From contig NZ_CP029425.2 in NCBI RefSeq assembly GCF_002278135.3, positions 1,836,001-1,900,000 on the forward strand: a DNA stretch of 64,000 bases. The letters run 5' to 3'. How positions within the stretch are numbered: position 1 is the stretch's first letter; each line of letters begins with the position of its first letter. Under the pieces are notes generated by a model. It saw nothing but the letters and a program-made list of their open reading frames with translations, was not told the DNA's origin and searched no databases. Shown piece after piece: positions 34,798 to 43,620 of the stretch. The stretch is from Bradyrhizobium ottawaense (GTDB lineage: Bacteria > Pseudomonadota > Alphaproteobacteria > Rhizobiales > Xanthobacteraceae). The position numbers and the translations under genes were made by a program.

Positions 34798-35353
34798 ATT
34801 GGTCGAGGGCGGGTGCCGCAGCCGTCAGCGGAATGGCGTTGCGGTGCGGCGGGGATCGCAGGCCTGCCCACCTACCATCCGTTGTGTTGCCTGACGGGCA
34901 AAACACTCCAGCGCTGGGTCGATACCCGTGCGCGAAAATATTCGCATTTACAGAAATTCGGTTTTGCCGTACAAGCCAACACATCCCGCCCGCCACAAGG
35001 GGCGTTTCGCGATCGTCACGGGACGCGGGCCGGGATGCGGTGGCCGCGACGGCGTCGGCGCGCGATGATGGCTGCAGGGCGGGAAACCGTGAGCAGCGAC
35101 AGGCGCGATACGACACGGCGCTGACAGCGTCCTTGTTCGGCCCCGATGGCGAGCGCACGCCAGCCGTCGGGGATGCGGATGGGGATGTGCGCGGACGGAG
35201 AAGTCGTGTGGTCCTGACGCCCGGGGTCTGTGCGTCAAGGCTTGCGGTGATGTGGCGGCCCGACCGGGCGCGTGCATCAGCCATCTGCAAGGCGACGGGG
35301 GCAATAGTGCATCGCTCCCCGGGGAGAGCACGAAGGACACCGTGAAAACCATC

Positions 35354-35460
35354 GCGCAGGGAAGGCCGGGCGACCGGCATCACCTGTCGTCCACCCCGTG
35401 CGCGTTTCTTTCGCACACGCGGGACCTCGGGTGCCAGCCGGCGCCCGGCCTTCCCTGCGC
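35354..35460. repeat. Long inverted repeat with perfect 19-base arms
   Basis: Arms at 35354-35372 and 35442-35460 (GCGCAGGGAAGGCCGGGCG and its complement) are identical over 19 bases around a 69-base centre. Within the centre GTGCG/CGCAC pair around a CTTT-containing loop. The sequence resembles a mobile palindromic repeat known from Bradyrhizobium genomes. Confidence 0.75.
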
Positions 35461-35548
35461 CCTTGCTTTTAAAGGGCGGAAGAGATCAGCAAAGCTCGGG
35501 CAAGTCAGGCCGCGAGAATAAGCAGTCATGTCCATCGCTAAACAACGG

Positions 35549-35699
35549 TCTCGTGCCCCGGACGCAGTGCAACGCGCCGCGTCTTCGCGGCGTGGTGCGC
35601 TGCAGAGCCGGGGCCCATGCATCAGCGAAGTGTGTAGCCTTCTGGGTCCCGGCTCTGCGCAGCAGCGTAAGAACGCTGCAGCGCGTCCGGGACACGAGA
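35549..35699. repeat. Dispersed palindromic repeat (copy A)
   Basis: Terminal arms 35549-35565 and 35683-35699 match at 16 of 17 positions (TCTCGTGCCCCGGACGC type). Inside are CGCCGCGTCTTCGCGGCG and a GAGCCGGGGCCCAT block. A divergent second copy, with the same GCCCCGGACGC and GAGCCGGGGCCCAT blocks, is at 55979-56080. Confidence 0.7.
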
Positions 35700-35777
35700 G
35701 AGGCGCGCCAAACGTCGTCCCGGCTTGTCGACCGGGACGACTTGCGCGAGCAAGAGCGAAGGGGTGTTCAGCCCGGC

Positions 35778-36422
35778 CTAGGCCGCCGCCTTCTTGCGCG
35801 CGAGCTCGGCCTTGTACAGTTCGAACTCTTCTGCAACCGCCTTCGCGACCGACGGCCGCTGGCGCAGGCGCTCGTAATAGGCCTTCACGTTCGGCCATTT
35901 GGCGAGATCGATCGGCGGCGTCGCCATGGTCCAGTTGATGACCGTGACCAGATAGGCGTCGGCAACGCTGAAATGGTCGAGCAGGAAGTCGCGCCCCTTC
36001 AGGTAGTTGTCGAGATAGTCGAGCCGCGACAGGTTCTTCTCGAGGGCATAGGCCTTGGTCTCCTGCGGGGCCTTGCGATCGAGCACCGGGATGAAGAGGC
36101 CCTTGTGAAGTTCGGTGCCGATGAAGCACAGCCATTGATGCAGCCGCGTGCGCTCGATGCCCTCTGCGGCGCCAAGCCCGGATTGCGGGAAGCGGTCGGC
36201 GACGTATTGCAGGATTGCCGCGTTCTCGGTCAGAACCACGCCCTCGTCGGTGCGCAGCGTCGGCACCAGGCCGATCGGATTGACGGCGCGGAAGTCGGAG
36301 CCGTCGCTCAGCACGGTCTTGGTCGGCGGGTCGACCTCGAGATAGTTCGCTTCGGCGCCGGCTTCATACAGCGCGACGCGTGTTGCCATCGAACAGGCGA
36401 GCGGCGAGAAATAGAGATCCAT
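35778..36422 (-). CDS. Glutathione S-transferase family protein
   Basis: A 214-residue GST. The N-terminal thioredoxin-like domain (residues about 1-78) includes FSPLACSMATRVALYEA, NPIGLVPTL with the cis-proline and LTENAAILQYVAD with the glutathione-gamma-Glu site. The C-terminal helical domain includes FSVADAYLVTV. A cysteine or serine at LACS would be the beta-class active site. It diverges from a TetR gene at 36526 across 103 bases containing a 14-base inverted repeat, so that TetR probably represses it. Cytoplasmic detoxification is the likely role. Confidence 0.9.
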   Translation of the reverse strand: MDLYFSPLACSMATRVALYEAGAEANYLEVDPPTKTVLSDGSDFRAVNPIGLVPTLRTDEGVVLTENAAILQYVADRFPQSGLGAAEGIERTRLHQWLCFIGTELHKGLFIPVLDRKAPQETKAYALEKNLSRLDYLDNYLKGRDFLLDHFSVADAYLVTVINWTMATPPIDLAKWPNVKAYYERLRQRPSVAKAVAEEFELYKAELARKKAAA

Positions 36423-36472
36423 CTGTAGCCTCCTTGGGCAATTTCTGAGATTTCGCTCAACCTGGCCAGATT

Positions 36473-36539
36473 GATTTTTGTACCATGTTGCATAATATGG
36501 GATCGGTCAAGGATTAGTTTGCGAAATGGTACAAAAATC
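36473..36539. promoter_or_regulatory. TetR operator pair between the GST and tetR genes
   Basis: GATTTTTGTACCAT at 36473-36486 recurs inverted as ATGGTACAAAAATC at 36526-36539, a perfect 14-base match. The second arm contains the tetR start codon. Each arm is itself an imperfect dyad around GTAC. A TTGATT...TAATAT promoter-like pair overlaps the first arm. This fits autorepression with simultaneous control of the divergent GST gene. Confidence 0.6.
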
Positions 36540-37188
36540 GAAGCCGCCAGCTGCTGCCAATGAACCCGAGGGCGCCGGCCAACCTAAGCGCCGCGGCCGT
36601 CCGCGCGCCTACCAGCCCGATATCGCGCTCGGCAAGGCGCTGGATCTGTTCCGCCGGCAGGGTTTTGCCGCGACCTCGCTCGATGATCTCAGCGAAGCGA
36701 CCGGGATGAACCGCCCGAGCCTTTACGGCGCCTTCGGCGACAAGCGGGAGCTCTACATCAAGAGCTATCAGCGCTACCGCGAGGATGCGCGGGCCTCCAT
36801 GGCTGCGATCTTCCGCGAGGAGATGCCGGTGCGTCAGCGGCTGGAACGCATCTTCGCCTCCGCGCTGAACATCTATCTCTCGGGCGAGACCGGTCCGCGC
36901 GGCTGCTTTACGGTGGTGACCGCGGCGTCAGAAGCCGTTGACGATCCCGAGATCCGCGCCATGGTGCTCGACGGTCTCAACGAGCTCGACAAGGCCTTTG
37001 CAAACTGCTTCCGCCGCGCCAAGGAGAACGGCGAGCTGCCGGCGAGCGCCGATCCGGTCGTGCTGGCGCAGATCGCATCAGCCACCGTCCACACCATCGC
37101 CATCCGCTCGCGCGCGCGTGTATCGCGCAAGGAGCTGGAGGCGATCGTGAAGGGGGCGATCGACGTGATGGTGGGGGCCAGGAGTTAG
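36526..37188 (+). CDS. TetR/AcrR family transcriptional regulator
   Basis: A 220-residue TetR regulator. After a basic N-terminal tail (KPPAAANEPEGAGQPKRRGR) the HTH lies at about residues 35-75, with TSLDDLSEATGMNRPSLYGAF as helices 2-3. The C-terminal ligand domain has GCFTVVTAASEAVDDPEI, typical of the subgroup with YjdC/AefR-like ends. The gene begins inside one arm of an inverted repeat and diverges from the GST gene, which it likely represses until a xenobiotic binds. A long palindromic repeat follows directly after the stop. Confidence 0.9.
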   Translation: MVQKSKPPAAANEPEGAGQPKRRGRPRAYQPDIALGKALDLFRRQGFAATSLDDLSEATGMNRPSLYGAFGDKRELYIKSYQRYREDARASMAAIFREEMPVRQRLERIFASALNIYLSGETGPRGCFTVVTAASEAVDDPEIRAMVLDGLNELDKAFANCFRRAKENGELPASADPVVLAQIASATVHTIAIRSRARVSRKELEAIVKGAIDVMVGARS

Positions 37189-37328
37189 GCTGTCGTCCCG
37201 GGGCGCGCGTAGCGCGAGCCCGGGACCCATAGCCACAGGGAGGTGTTTGGCGAAGACTAGGAGTTACCAGCTCGCCTAACAAACTTCTCCCTGGGGTTAT
37301 GGGTCCCCGCCTTCGCGGGGACGACAGC
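37189..37328. repeat. Dispersed palindromic repeat flanking the chemoreceptor gene (3' side)
   Basis: Outer arms GCTGTCGTCCCG (37189-37200) and GGGGACGACAGC (37317-37328) pair at 11 of 12; inner blocks GGGACCCATAGCCACAGGGA and TCCCTGGGGTTATGGGTCC also pair. Another member of the family is at 39458-39584, on the other side of the chemoreceptor gene. Confidence 0.7.
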
Positions 37329-37355
37329 GAGTATGTCGCCCGATCCCGCGCTCAA

Positions 37356-39323
37356 CTACGCCGCGCGGATTTGCGCGAGGAAGCGATCCACCTCGTCCCG
37401 CAGCCGCTGCGACTGCTTCGACAGCTCGATCGCCGAACCCAGCACCTCCTCGGCCGCCGTGCCTGTTGCGGCGATGCCGGCAGTGACACCGGAGATGTTC
37501 TGCGAGACCTCGCCGGTGCGGGCGGCCGCCTGCTGGACGTTCTGTGCGATCTCCTGCGTCGCCGTGCCCTGCTGGCCGACGGCTGCGGCGATCGCGGCGG
37601 AGATTTCGTCGACTTGCTGGATCGTCGCGCAGATCGACTGGATGCCGTCCACAGCGCCTGATGTCTCGCCCTGCACCGCGTTGACCTGGGCGCCGATCTC
37701 CTCGGTCGCCTTCGCCGTCTGCGTCGCCAGTGCCTTGACCTCGGAAGCGACCACGGCAAAGCCGCGGCCGGCTTCGCCCGCGCGCGCCGCTTCGATCGTC
37801 GCGTTCAGCGCCAGCAGGTTGGTCTGGCCCGCGATGCCGTTGATGAAGGAGACGACGTCACCGATCTTTTGCGCCGCGTCCGCCAGGCTCTGCACGCGCT
37901 CGTTCGAGCGCCGTCCGTCGCTCGCGGCCTTGCCCACCACTTCGGTCGCGTGGGCGAGGCGCCGGCTGATCTCGGTCATCGACGAGGACAACTCCTCGGC
38001 TGCTGCGGCGACGGTCTGCACATTTTCCGAGGCCAGCGCCGACGCGGATGATACGGCGCCGGTCTGCTGTCGGGATTGCTCGACGATGGCCGACATCGAG
38101 CGCGCCGTATGCTCCATCTCGACCGCAGCCGAGGACACCGTGGTGACGACGTCGCGGATGCTGGCCTCGAAATTGTCGGCAAGCGCGGCGAAGGCACGCC
38201 GCTTCTCCGCTTCGGACTGCGCCTTGGCCTCCAGCTGCTCGGCCTGAAGCTTGCCAAAGTTGACGGCGTTGTCGCGGAACACCGCGACCGCCTTCACCAT
38301 CGCCCCGACTTCGTCATTCGCCTTGCTGGCGGGGATGGTGACGTCGGTCCGGCCGTCTGCGAGCTCGCGCATGACGGACGTGATGGAGAGGATCGGACGC
38401 GAGATGCTGCGGGCGATGAGATAGCCGACGATGGCGGCAAGCACGAGCCCGATCGCGGCGATCGCAATCGCGAGCATCCAGGCGCGGTCGGCCGAGGCCT
38501 CGTAATCGGCATTGTCCATCACCAGTTCGACGGCGCCGAGCGGCTTTCCGGAAAAATCCCTGATCGGTCCGAGCAGCGCCGCCACCGGCGTATTGTCGAG
38601 CTTGGCCCGCTTCACCGTGAAGCTGCCTGTGGTAGCGCGGCCGTAATCGGCCGCGTCGAAGAAGCTCTTGCCCTTCAGCGTGCCGCCGAACAGCTTGAAG
38701 CCCGAGCCGTCGGCGAGGTGGAAGGCGACGTCGACATGGCGGTTGGTCTTGAAATCGTCGAGGAAGGACTGGCCGAAGGTCAGGCCGAATTCGACCGAGC
38801 CGAGCTGCTTGGCTCCTTGCGCGATCGGCACCACGCCGCGGATGCCGAGCCCGGCGACGCCGCCTTCGAGGCCGACCACGACCTTGCGATCCTGGTTGGC
38901 GACGACGACGGTCTTGCGGAATCCGCTGAGGTCGTCGCCGAACTTGGCGGGCTGGTGCACGCGCAGGAACGAGGTCGCCGGCGCCACATGGAACTGGAAC
39001 TGCTCGACACCGTATTCCGATTTGGTCGCGGCAAAGACCGGCCCGAACAGGGCTATCAGGGCGTTGCGGTCCTGCTTGGCCATCGCATCCTGCGTCGCCG
39101 GCATCGCGGCCACGACCGTGCTCATGGCGGCGGCCCGGTGCGATTCCTCGGCGATGCGCGACTGAAGGGCATCATAATGGCTGTGCAGCTCGCGCTGGTC
39201 GGCGCGGTCGATGATCCCCGCGATGATCCACATCGCCCCGAGCACCGCAAACAGGGCGGTTGCCGCCGCCGTCACCGCGAGGGCAACCGTGATCCGCATC
39301 CTGAGGCCGAGGCTCGCGCGCAT
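37356..39323 (-). CDS. Methyl-accepting chemotaxis protein with periplasmic Cache-like sensor
   Basis: A 655-residue transmembrane chemoreceptor. One helix at residues about 8-35 ([20 protein letters not shown]), a periplasmic double-Cache-like domain to about 270 (with [20 protein letters not shown]), a second helix ([20 protein letters not shown]), HAMP ([18 protein letters not shown]), then the signalling domain with tip [23 protein letters not shown] 39323 is chosen since '[15 protein letters not shown]' leads directly into the first helix. It is monocistronic and flanked on both sides by palindromic repeats. The ligand is unknown; it signals to CheA/CheW elsewhere. Confidence 0.92.
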   Translation of the reverse strand: MRASLGLRMRITVALAVTAAATALFAVLGAMWIIAGIIDRADQRELHSHYDALQSRIAEESHRAAAMSTVVAAMPATQDAMAKQDRNALIALFGPVFAATKSEYGVEQFQFHVAPATSFLRVHQPAKFGDDLSGFRKTVVVANQDRKVVVGLEGGVAGLGIRGVVPIAQGAKQLGSVEFGLTFGQSFLDDFKTNRHVDVAFHLADGSGFKLFGGTLKGKSFFDAADYGRATTGSFTVKRAKLDNTPVAALLGPIRDFSGKPLGAVELVMDNADYEASADRAWMLAIAIAAIGLVLAAIVGYLIARSISRPILSITSVMRELADGRTDVTIPASKANDEVGAMVKAVAVFRDNAVNFGKLQAEQLEAKAQSEAEKRRAFAALADNFEASIRDVVTTVSSAAVEMEHTARSMSAIVEQSRQQTGAVSSASALASENVQTVAAAAEELSSSMTEISRRLAHATEVVGKAASDGRRSNERVQSLADAAQKIGDVVSFINGIAGQTNLLALNATIEAARAGEAGRGFAVVASEVKALATQTAKATEEIGAQVNAVQGETSGAVDGIQSICATIQQVDEISAAIAAAVGQQGTATQEIAQNVQQAAARTGEVSQNISGVTAGIAATGTAAEEVLGSAIELSKQSQRLRDEVDRFLAQIRAA

Positions 39324-39457
39324 GTTCGACTCGTTGTTTGAGCGTTGGTTAACAACGCTTATCAACTTCTCGCTAAGAGAGGGTGAACGGGATACCGGCG
39401 GAGCGCTGTGGTTGTGAGCGATCGTTAGGCCAGCCCGGTTGCCTCCCCACAAGCGGG

Positions 39458-39584
39458 GTCGTCCCCGCGAACGCGGGGACCCATACCGCGGAATCTATCA
39501 AGTAAAGGCAGTCGCAGTACCGAGCTGCGACTTTTCGCAAAACTTCACCCTGTGGTTATGGATCCCCGCGTGCGCGGGGATGAC
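39458..39584. repeat. Dispersed palindromic repeat flanking the chemoreceptor gene (5' side)
   Basis: Arms 39458-39485 and 39557-39584 pair at about 25 of 28 positions; each arm itself holds a smaller CCCCGCG/CGCGGGG hairpin. Family member of the 37189-37328 repeat, as both carry the 'GACCCATA'/'GGTTATGG' blocks. Confidence 0.7.
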
Positions 39585-39625
39585 ACGGAATTTGCAGAAC
39601 CAGCGTTCGCAAAATTCCGAGCGCC

Positions 39626-40591
39626 TCAATAGCCACTGGCCCGGTCCACCACGTTCTCCAGCGTGCCGCCGGCCTCGAACCGTGCGATCTGCTCGGCGAC
39701 ATAGGCCGAGATCGCGTCCGCGTCGGTGTCGGCTGCGTTGTGGGGCGTCAGCACCACCTTGGGATGGGTCCAGAACCGGCTGTCCGCCGGCTGCGGCTCC
39801 TGCACGAAGACATCGAGCGAGGCGGCGCCCAGCGTGCCGTCGTCGAGGCAGGCGAGGATGTCGGCCTCGTTCTGCAAGCCCCCGCGGCCGGCATTGATCA
39901 GCACCGGCGCGCCGAGCGGGCTGTTGCGGTTGAGCTTGGTGAAGACGTCGCGGTTGAGGATGCCGTGCGTCTCCGGCGTCAGCGGCAGCAGGCAGACCAG
40001 GATATCCGTCGCGCGCAGGAATGCATCGATCTGGGCCGAGCCATGGAAGCATTCGACACCATCGATCGCGCGCTGGCTGCGGCTCCAGCCGGCGACGCGG
40101 AAGCCGAGCCGGCGCAGCACGTCGGCCGCATCCGCTCCTAACGTGCCGAGCCCCATGACGCCAACCGTGACCGCGCTCGCAGGCCATTGATATTTCGGCT
40201 CCCAGCGTTTTGCGCGCTGCGAGTCCCGCAAATAGAGCTCCTGGCGGTGATGCATCAGCACGTGCAGCACGACATATTCAGTCATGCGGCCGGTCAGGTC
40301 GGGTACGGCGACCCGGACCAGCGGCACATCGGGCAGGCTCTTGTCCGCCATCAGCGCATCGACGCCGGCGCCGAGATTGAAGATCGCCCGCAGATTGGGG
40401 AAGGCGCCGAGATCGCCGGGCACCGGCTTCCACACCGTGGCATAGTGCACCTCGGCGGGATCGAGCGTGGAATCCGGCAGCAGCACCACACGGCGGCCGC
40501 CGCAGACAGCGTCAAACCGGGCCTTCCAGCGCTCGGGCAACCAGTTCTGCTGCGTGCTGTTGATCAGGACGGCCAGTGTGCCCTTGGTCAT
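39626..40591 (-). CDS. Glyoxylate/hydroxypyruvate reductase A-like D-2-hydroxyacid dehydrogenase
   Basis: A 321-residue NAD(P)-dependent D-2-hydroxyacid dehydrogenase of the GhrA subgroup. NAD motif VGVMGLGTLG near residue 140; the catalytic Arg is in INAGRGG, Glu in VQEPQP and His in LTPHNAA. It would reduce glyoxylate or hydroxypyruvate. I chose the ATG at 40591 because the fold starts there (TLAVLINSTQQNW); upstream codons overlap the divergent promoter of the sigma-factor operon. The gene is separated from that operon by 142 bases. Confidence 0.9.
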   Translation of the reverse strand: MTKGTLAVLINSTQQNWLPERWKARFDAVCGGRRVVLLPDSTLDPAEVHYATVWKPVPGDLGAFPNLRAIFNLGAGVDALMADKSLPDVPLVRVAVPDLTGRMTEYVVLHVLMHHRQELYLRDSQRAKRWEPKYQWPASAVTVGVMGLGTLGADAADVLRRLGFRVAGWSRSQRAIDGVECFHGSAQIDAFLRATDILVCLLPLTPETHGILNRDVFTKLNRNSPLGAPVLINAGRGGLQNEADILACLDDGTLGAASLDVFVQEPQPADSRFWTHPKVVLTPHNAADTDADAISAYVAEQIARFEAGGTLENVVDRASGY

Positions 40592-40675
40592 TCGAAGTGC
40601 CTCGTCGGTTCCGCTCAAGAAGGCCCTCCTTGGCACGACCTGCCGGATTTTTCCTGCTATTTTTTTCCGCAGTCC

Positions 40676-40702
40676 TGTCGGACCGGGGCATAGTGGATCG
40701 TC
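40676..40702 (+). promoter_or_regulatory. ECF42-type promoter of the DGPF/sigma operon
   Basis: TGTCGG at 40676-40681, exactly 17 bases, then CGTC at 40699-40702. The same TGTCGG-N17-CGTC occurs before three other stress-type genes in this window (42546, 47986, 48439). ECF42 sigma factors are reported to use TGTCGA near -35 and CG(A/T)C near -10, so this is probably the autoregulated promoter of the operon starting at 40734. Confidence 0.75.
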
Positions 40703-40733
40703 TTCACAACAAGACCCGAGGAAAATGTCGCCC

Positions 40734-41102
40734 ATGCTTTATGCAATCCTTTGCTATCACGATGAGGACTTTGTCGGCTCCTGGAGCAAGGAGCAGGACG
40801 AGGCCGTGATGAAGAAGCTCGCCGTGGTGCAGGAGAAGCTCACCCAGCAGGGCCGGCTCGGGCCGGTCGCGCGGCTGCTGCCGACCACGGCAGCGGCGAC
40901 CCTGCGCAAGGAAGATCCGCCGCTGGTGCTCGACGGCCCCTATGCCGAGACCAAGGAGCAGCTGCTCGGCTTCTACATCGTCGACTGCAAGAATCTCGAT
41001 GAGGCGCTCGACGTCGCCCGCGACCTTGGCGCGGCCAATCCCGGCGGCGCCTATGAGGTGCGTCCCGTCGGCGTGTTCCGGCCCGGAGGAAACCTGACGT
41101 GA
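40734..41102 (+). CDS. YCII/DGPF-domain protein, ECF42 partner
   Basis: A 122-residue YCII-related protein starting MLYAILCYHDED. The DGPF-type motif reads LVLDGPYAETKEQLLGFY. DGPF proteins are the conserved genomic partners of ECF42 sigma factors, with unknown biochemical role. ATG 40734 matches the usual family start; ATG 40725, three codons earlier, is equally possible with GAGGAAA at 40718-40724. Its stop overlaps the sigma-factor GTG (GTGA at 41099). The promoter 40676-40702 lies immediately upstream. Confidence 0.88.
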   Translation: MLYAILCYHDEDFVGSWSKEQDEAVMKKLAVVQEKLTQQGRLGPVARLLPTTAAATLRKEDPPLVLDGPYAETKEQLLGFYIVDCKNLDEALDVARDLGAANPGGAYEVRPVGVFRPGGNLT

Positions 41103-42391
41103 GCGAGACCGACACCGCCTGGATCGAGACCGCGCTGACCTCGGCGCGCCCCCAGGCGGTCGGCGCGCTGCTGCGTTATTTCCGCGATCTCGACACCGCC
41201 GAGGAGGCGTTCCAGAACGCCTCCCTGCGCGCGCTCAAGACCTGGCCGCAGAACGGACCGCCGCGCGATCCTGCGGCCTGGCTGATCATGGTCGGCCGCA
41301 ATGCCGCCATCGACGAGGTGCGCCGGACCCGCAAGCAGCAGCCGCTGCCGGAGGACGATCAGGCGATCTCCGATCTCGACGACGCCGAAGGCGCGCTGGC
41401 CGAACGGCTGGACGGCTCGCACTACCGCGACGACATCCTGCGGTTGATGTTCATCTGCTGCCATCCGCAATTGCCGGCGACGCAGCAGATCGCGCTGGCG
41501 CTGCGCATCGTCTCGGGGCTTACCGTGAAGCAGATCGCGCGCGCCTTCCTGGTGTCGGACGCGGCGATGGAGCAGCGCATCACCCGCGCCAAGGCGAAGG
41601 TCGCGGAAGCCGGGACGCCGTTCGAAGCGCCCGGCGCAATCGAGCGCTCCGAGCGGCTCGCCGGTGTCGCGGCGATGATCTATTTGATCTTCAACGAGGG
41701 CTACTCGGCGAGCGGCGACACCGCGGAGATCCGCAAGCCGCTTTGCGAGGAGGCGATCCGGCTGGGGCGCCTGCTGCTCAGGCTGTTTCCGAGCGAGCCG
41801 GAGATCATGGGGCTCACGGCGCTCATCTTGCTGCAGCATGCACGCAGTGCCGCGCGCTTTGCCGCCGACGGCTCGCTGATCCTGCTGGACGACCAGGACC
41901 GTTCGCTTTGGAATGACACCATGATCGCGGAAGGGCTGGCGCTGATCGACAAGGCGATGCGCCACCGCCGCAGCGGGCCCTATCAGATCCAGGCCGCGAT
42001 CGCCGCGCTGCATGCCCGCGCGTCGACGCCGGAGGAAACCGACTGGACGCAGATCGACCTGCTCTATGGCGCACTGGAAGTTGTGCAGCCGTCTCCCGTG
42101 GTGACGCTCAACCGCGCGGTCGCGGTCTCCAAGGTGCGGGGGCCGCAAGCCGCGCTCGATCTGATCGAGCCGCTTGCGCCGAAGCTCTCCAACTACTTCC
42201 ATTTCTACGGCGTGCGCGGCGCCTTCCTGATGCAACTCGGCCGCAACGAGGAGGCGCGTGTCGCCTTCGACCGCGCCATCGCGCTTGCCAACACGTCCGC
42301 AGAAGCGGCCCACATCCGCATGCACATCGATCGCCTGATCCGGGACAGCCAGCCGAAGGCTGGCGCGCGGCAGGGTGCGAAAGTGAAGTGA
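41099..42391 (+). CDS. ECF sigma factor, ECF42 group (with C-terminal TPR-like extension)
   Basis: A 430-residue sigma factor, more than twice the usual ECF length. Region 2 covers about residues 15-75 (LRYFRDLDTAEEAFQNASL, then IMVGRNAAIDEVRR), region 4 about 115-165 (LTVKQIARAFLVSDAAMEQR). The remaining 260 residues form the DUF6596/TPR-like extension typical of ECF42 (AGVAAMIYLIFNEGYSASG; VTLNRAVAVSKVRG). No anti-sigma gene is adjacent; activity control is thought to involve the extension. Start is GTG 41099 with GGAGGA 8 bases upstream, coupled to the DGPF gene. Four matching promoters nearby look like its regulon. Confidence 0.92.
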   Translation: MSETDTAWIETALTSARPQAVGALLRYFRDLDTAEEAFQNASLRALKTWPQNGPPRDPAAWLIMVGRNAAIDEVRRTRKQQPLPEDDQAISDLDDAEGALAERLDGSHYRDDILRLMFICCHPQLPATQQIALALRIVSGLTVKQIARAFLVSDAAMEQRITRAKAKVAEAGTPFEAPGAIERSERLAGVAAMIYLIFNEGYSASGDTAEIRKPLCEEAIRLGRLLLRLFPSEPEIMGLTALILLQHARSAARFAADGSLILLDDQDRSLWNDTMIAEGLALIDKAMRHRRSGPYQIQAAIAALHARASTPEETDWTQIDLLYGALEVVQPSPVVTLNRAVAVSKVRGPQAALDLIEPLAPKLSNYFHFYGVRGAFLMQLGRNEEARVAFDRAIALANTSAEAAHIRMHIDRLIRDSQPKAGARQGAKVK

Positions 42392-42400
42392 CGCCGCACG

Positions 42401-42523
42401 CGTCATTCCGGGATGGTCCGAAGGGCCAGACCTCAGGTGCGCACTGGCGCACCGGGGAATCTCGAGATTCTCAGGTGCGCAACAGCGCACCATAGTTCAC
42501 CCTTCGGGTGCCCCGGAATGACG
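42401..42523. repeat. Dispersed palindromic repeat downstream of the sigma gene
   Basis: Outer arms CGTCATTCCGGG (42401-42412) and CCCGGAATGACG (42512-42523) are perfect complements. The centre has a 14-base perfect palindrome GAATCTCGAGATTC (42457-42470), flanked by two AGGTGCGCA-type blocks. It starts 10 bases after the sigma stop and likely terminates that transcript. Confidence 0.7.
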
Positions 42524-42545
42524 GCAGAATAATTTCGTCTTCAAT

Positions 42546-42572
42546 TGTCGGCCTCCGCCGTTCCCGTTCGTC
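42546..42572 (+). promoter_or_regulatory. ECF42-type promoter of the SRPBCC gene
   Basis: TGTCGG at 42546-42551, 17 bases, CGTC at 42569-42572, followed by CT. The -10 box ends 26 bases before the ATG at 42599, so the transcript would have a leader of about 20 bases holding the GGAG ribosome site. Confidence 0.7.
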
Positions 42573-42598
42573 CTAAGCCCGTATCCACGGAGCTCCTC

Positions 42599-43138
42599 AT
42601 GCTGAAAGCCGTTGCCGTCATCGCCATCCTGCTCGCCGCCGGACTTGCGGGCGTCCTCGCCTTTGCCCTGACAAAACCTGACACGTTCCGCGTCGAGCGG
42701 AGCCTCGCGGTGAAGGCGCAGGCCGGTGCGATCTATCCGCAGGTCGCCGATTTCCGCCGCTGGACCAACTGGTCCCCCTATGAGACCCGCGATCCCGCCA
42801 TGAAGCGCACCTTCGGTGGATCTGAGGGAGGCAAGGGCGCGACCTATGCCTGGGACGGCAACAACAATGTCGGCGCCGGCCGCATGGAGATCCTCGAGGC
42901 GACGGGGCCGTCCAAGCTTCGCATCAAGCTCGATTTCGAGCGGCCGTTCGAAGGTCACAACACCGCCGAGTTCACCTTTGTGCCGCAAGGCGATGCCACT
43001 CTGGTCACATGGGCGATGTACGGTCCGGCTCCGTTCATGTCCAAGATCATGCAGGTGTTCATCAACATGGACAGCATGATCGGCAAGGATTTCGATGCCG
43101 GCCTCGCCAGCCTGAAGAAGCTGACCGAGAAGCAATAA
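42599..43138 (+). CDS. SRPBCC family protein with N-terminal membrane anchor
   Basis: A 179-residue START/Bet v 1-like (polyketide cyclase/dehydrase) protein. Residues about 2-22 are a single hydrophobic helix (MLKAVAVIAILLAAGLAGVL), followed by the hydrophobic-ligand-binding fold with FRRWTNWSPYETRDPAMK and FTFVPQGDATLVTWAMYG. The helix suggests anchoring with the domain outside the cytoplasm. ATG 42599 has GGAG at spacing 7. It has its own ECF42-like promoter and is followed by a VOC gene 30 bases later. Ligand unknown. Confidence 0.85.
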   Translation: MLKAVAVIAILLAAGLAGVLAFALTKPDTFRVERSLAVKAQAGAIYPQVADFRRWTNWSPYETRDPAMKRTFGGSEGGKGATYAWDGNNNVGAGRMEILEATGPSKLRIKLDFERPFEGHNTAEFTFVPQGDATLVTWAMYGPAPFMSKIMQVFINMDSMIGKDFDAGLASLKKLTEKQ

Positions 43139-43168
43139 GCCTCACTGCAAACGAAGAGGAGAGAAACG

Positions 43169-43582
43169 ATGCTCAACGCTTATCTGTTCTATCAGGACAC
43201 CTGCGAAGCTGCGTTCAACTTCTACGCCAAGGTCCTGGGCGGCAAGATCGACGCCATGATGCGGTCATCGGACGCGCCGCCGGACATGCCCGCCGCGCCC
43301 GGCCGCGAGAAGATGATCATGCACGCGCGAATGTCGTTGCCCGACGGCAGCGTGCTGATGGCTTCCGACGCGCCGCCGGAGCATTTCGCCAAGCCACAAG
43401 GTTTTTCGATCTCGTTCACGGTCAAGGATCCCGCAGATGGCGAGCGTAAATTCAACGCGCTCGCCGATGGCGGCACCGTCACCATGCCGTTCAGCAAGAC
43501 GTTCTGGGCCAAGGGCTTTGGCATGTGCGTCGACAAGTTCGGCATTCCCTGGATGGTGAACTGCCCGGCCGAAGGGATGTGA
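43169..43582 (+). CDS. VOC family protein (PhnB/glyoxalase-like)
   Basis: A 137-residue vicinal-oxygen-chelate protein of the PhnB/3-demethylubiquinone-methyltransferase-like subgroup. It starts MLNAYLFYQDTCEAAFNFYAKVLGG and ends PFSKTFWAKGFGMCVDKFGIPWM, both typical. GAGGAGAG is the ribosome site. Genes of this type repeatedly accompany ECF41/42 and DGPF genes. It is probably cotranscribed with the SRPBCC gene. A metal-dependent isomerase or resistance role is possible; the substrate is unknown. Confidence 0.88.
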   Translation: MLNAYLFYQDTCEAAFNFYAKVLGGKIDAMMRSSDAPPDMPAAPGREKMIMHARMSLPDGSVLMASDAPPEHFAKPQGFSISFTVKDPADGERKFNALADGGTVTMPFSKTFWAKGFGMCVDKFGIPWMVNCPAEGM

Positions 43583-43620
43583 CAGGCGCGACCGCCTGCA
43601 TGATCTGTTGAGTCCGCAAT

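Larger units (their letters stand above)
34798..35777. other. Gene-free, repeat-derived region
   Basis: No open frame here has a family resemblance. Translation of the minus strand between about 34.95 and 35.35 kb gives stretches (such as ASGPHDFSVR and PVTIAKRP) that I recognise from many short 'hypothetical proteins' of Bradyrhizobium, i.e. a repeat that is often over-annotated. Two long inverted repeats follow (35354-35460 and 35549-35699). I regard the whole stretch as noncoding. Confidence 0.6.

Noticed and set aside
34766..35416. A 216-codon minus-strand frame after the TRAP operon
   Set aside because: It overlaps the end of the DctM gene and covers repeat sequence that I know as recurrent spurious 'hypothetical proteins'.
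35380..36428. Long frames on both strands across the GST gene and repeats
   Set aside because: They run through palindromic repeats and are antisense or out-of-frame to the GST.
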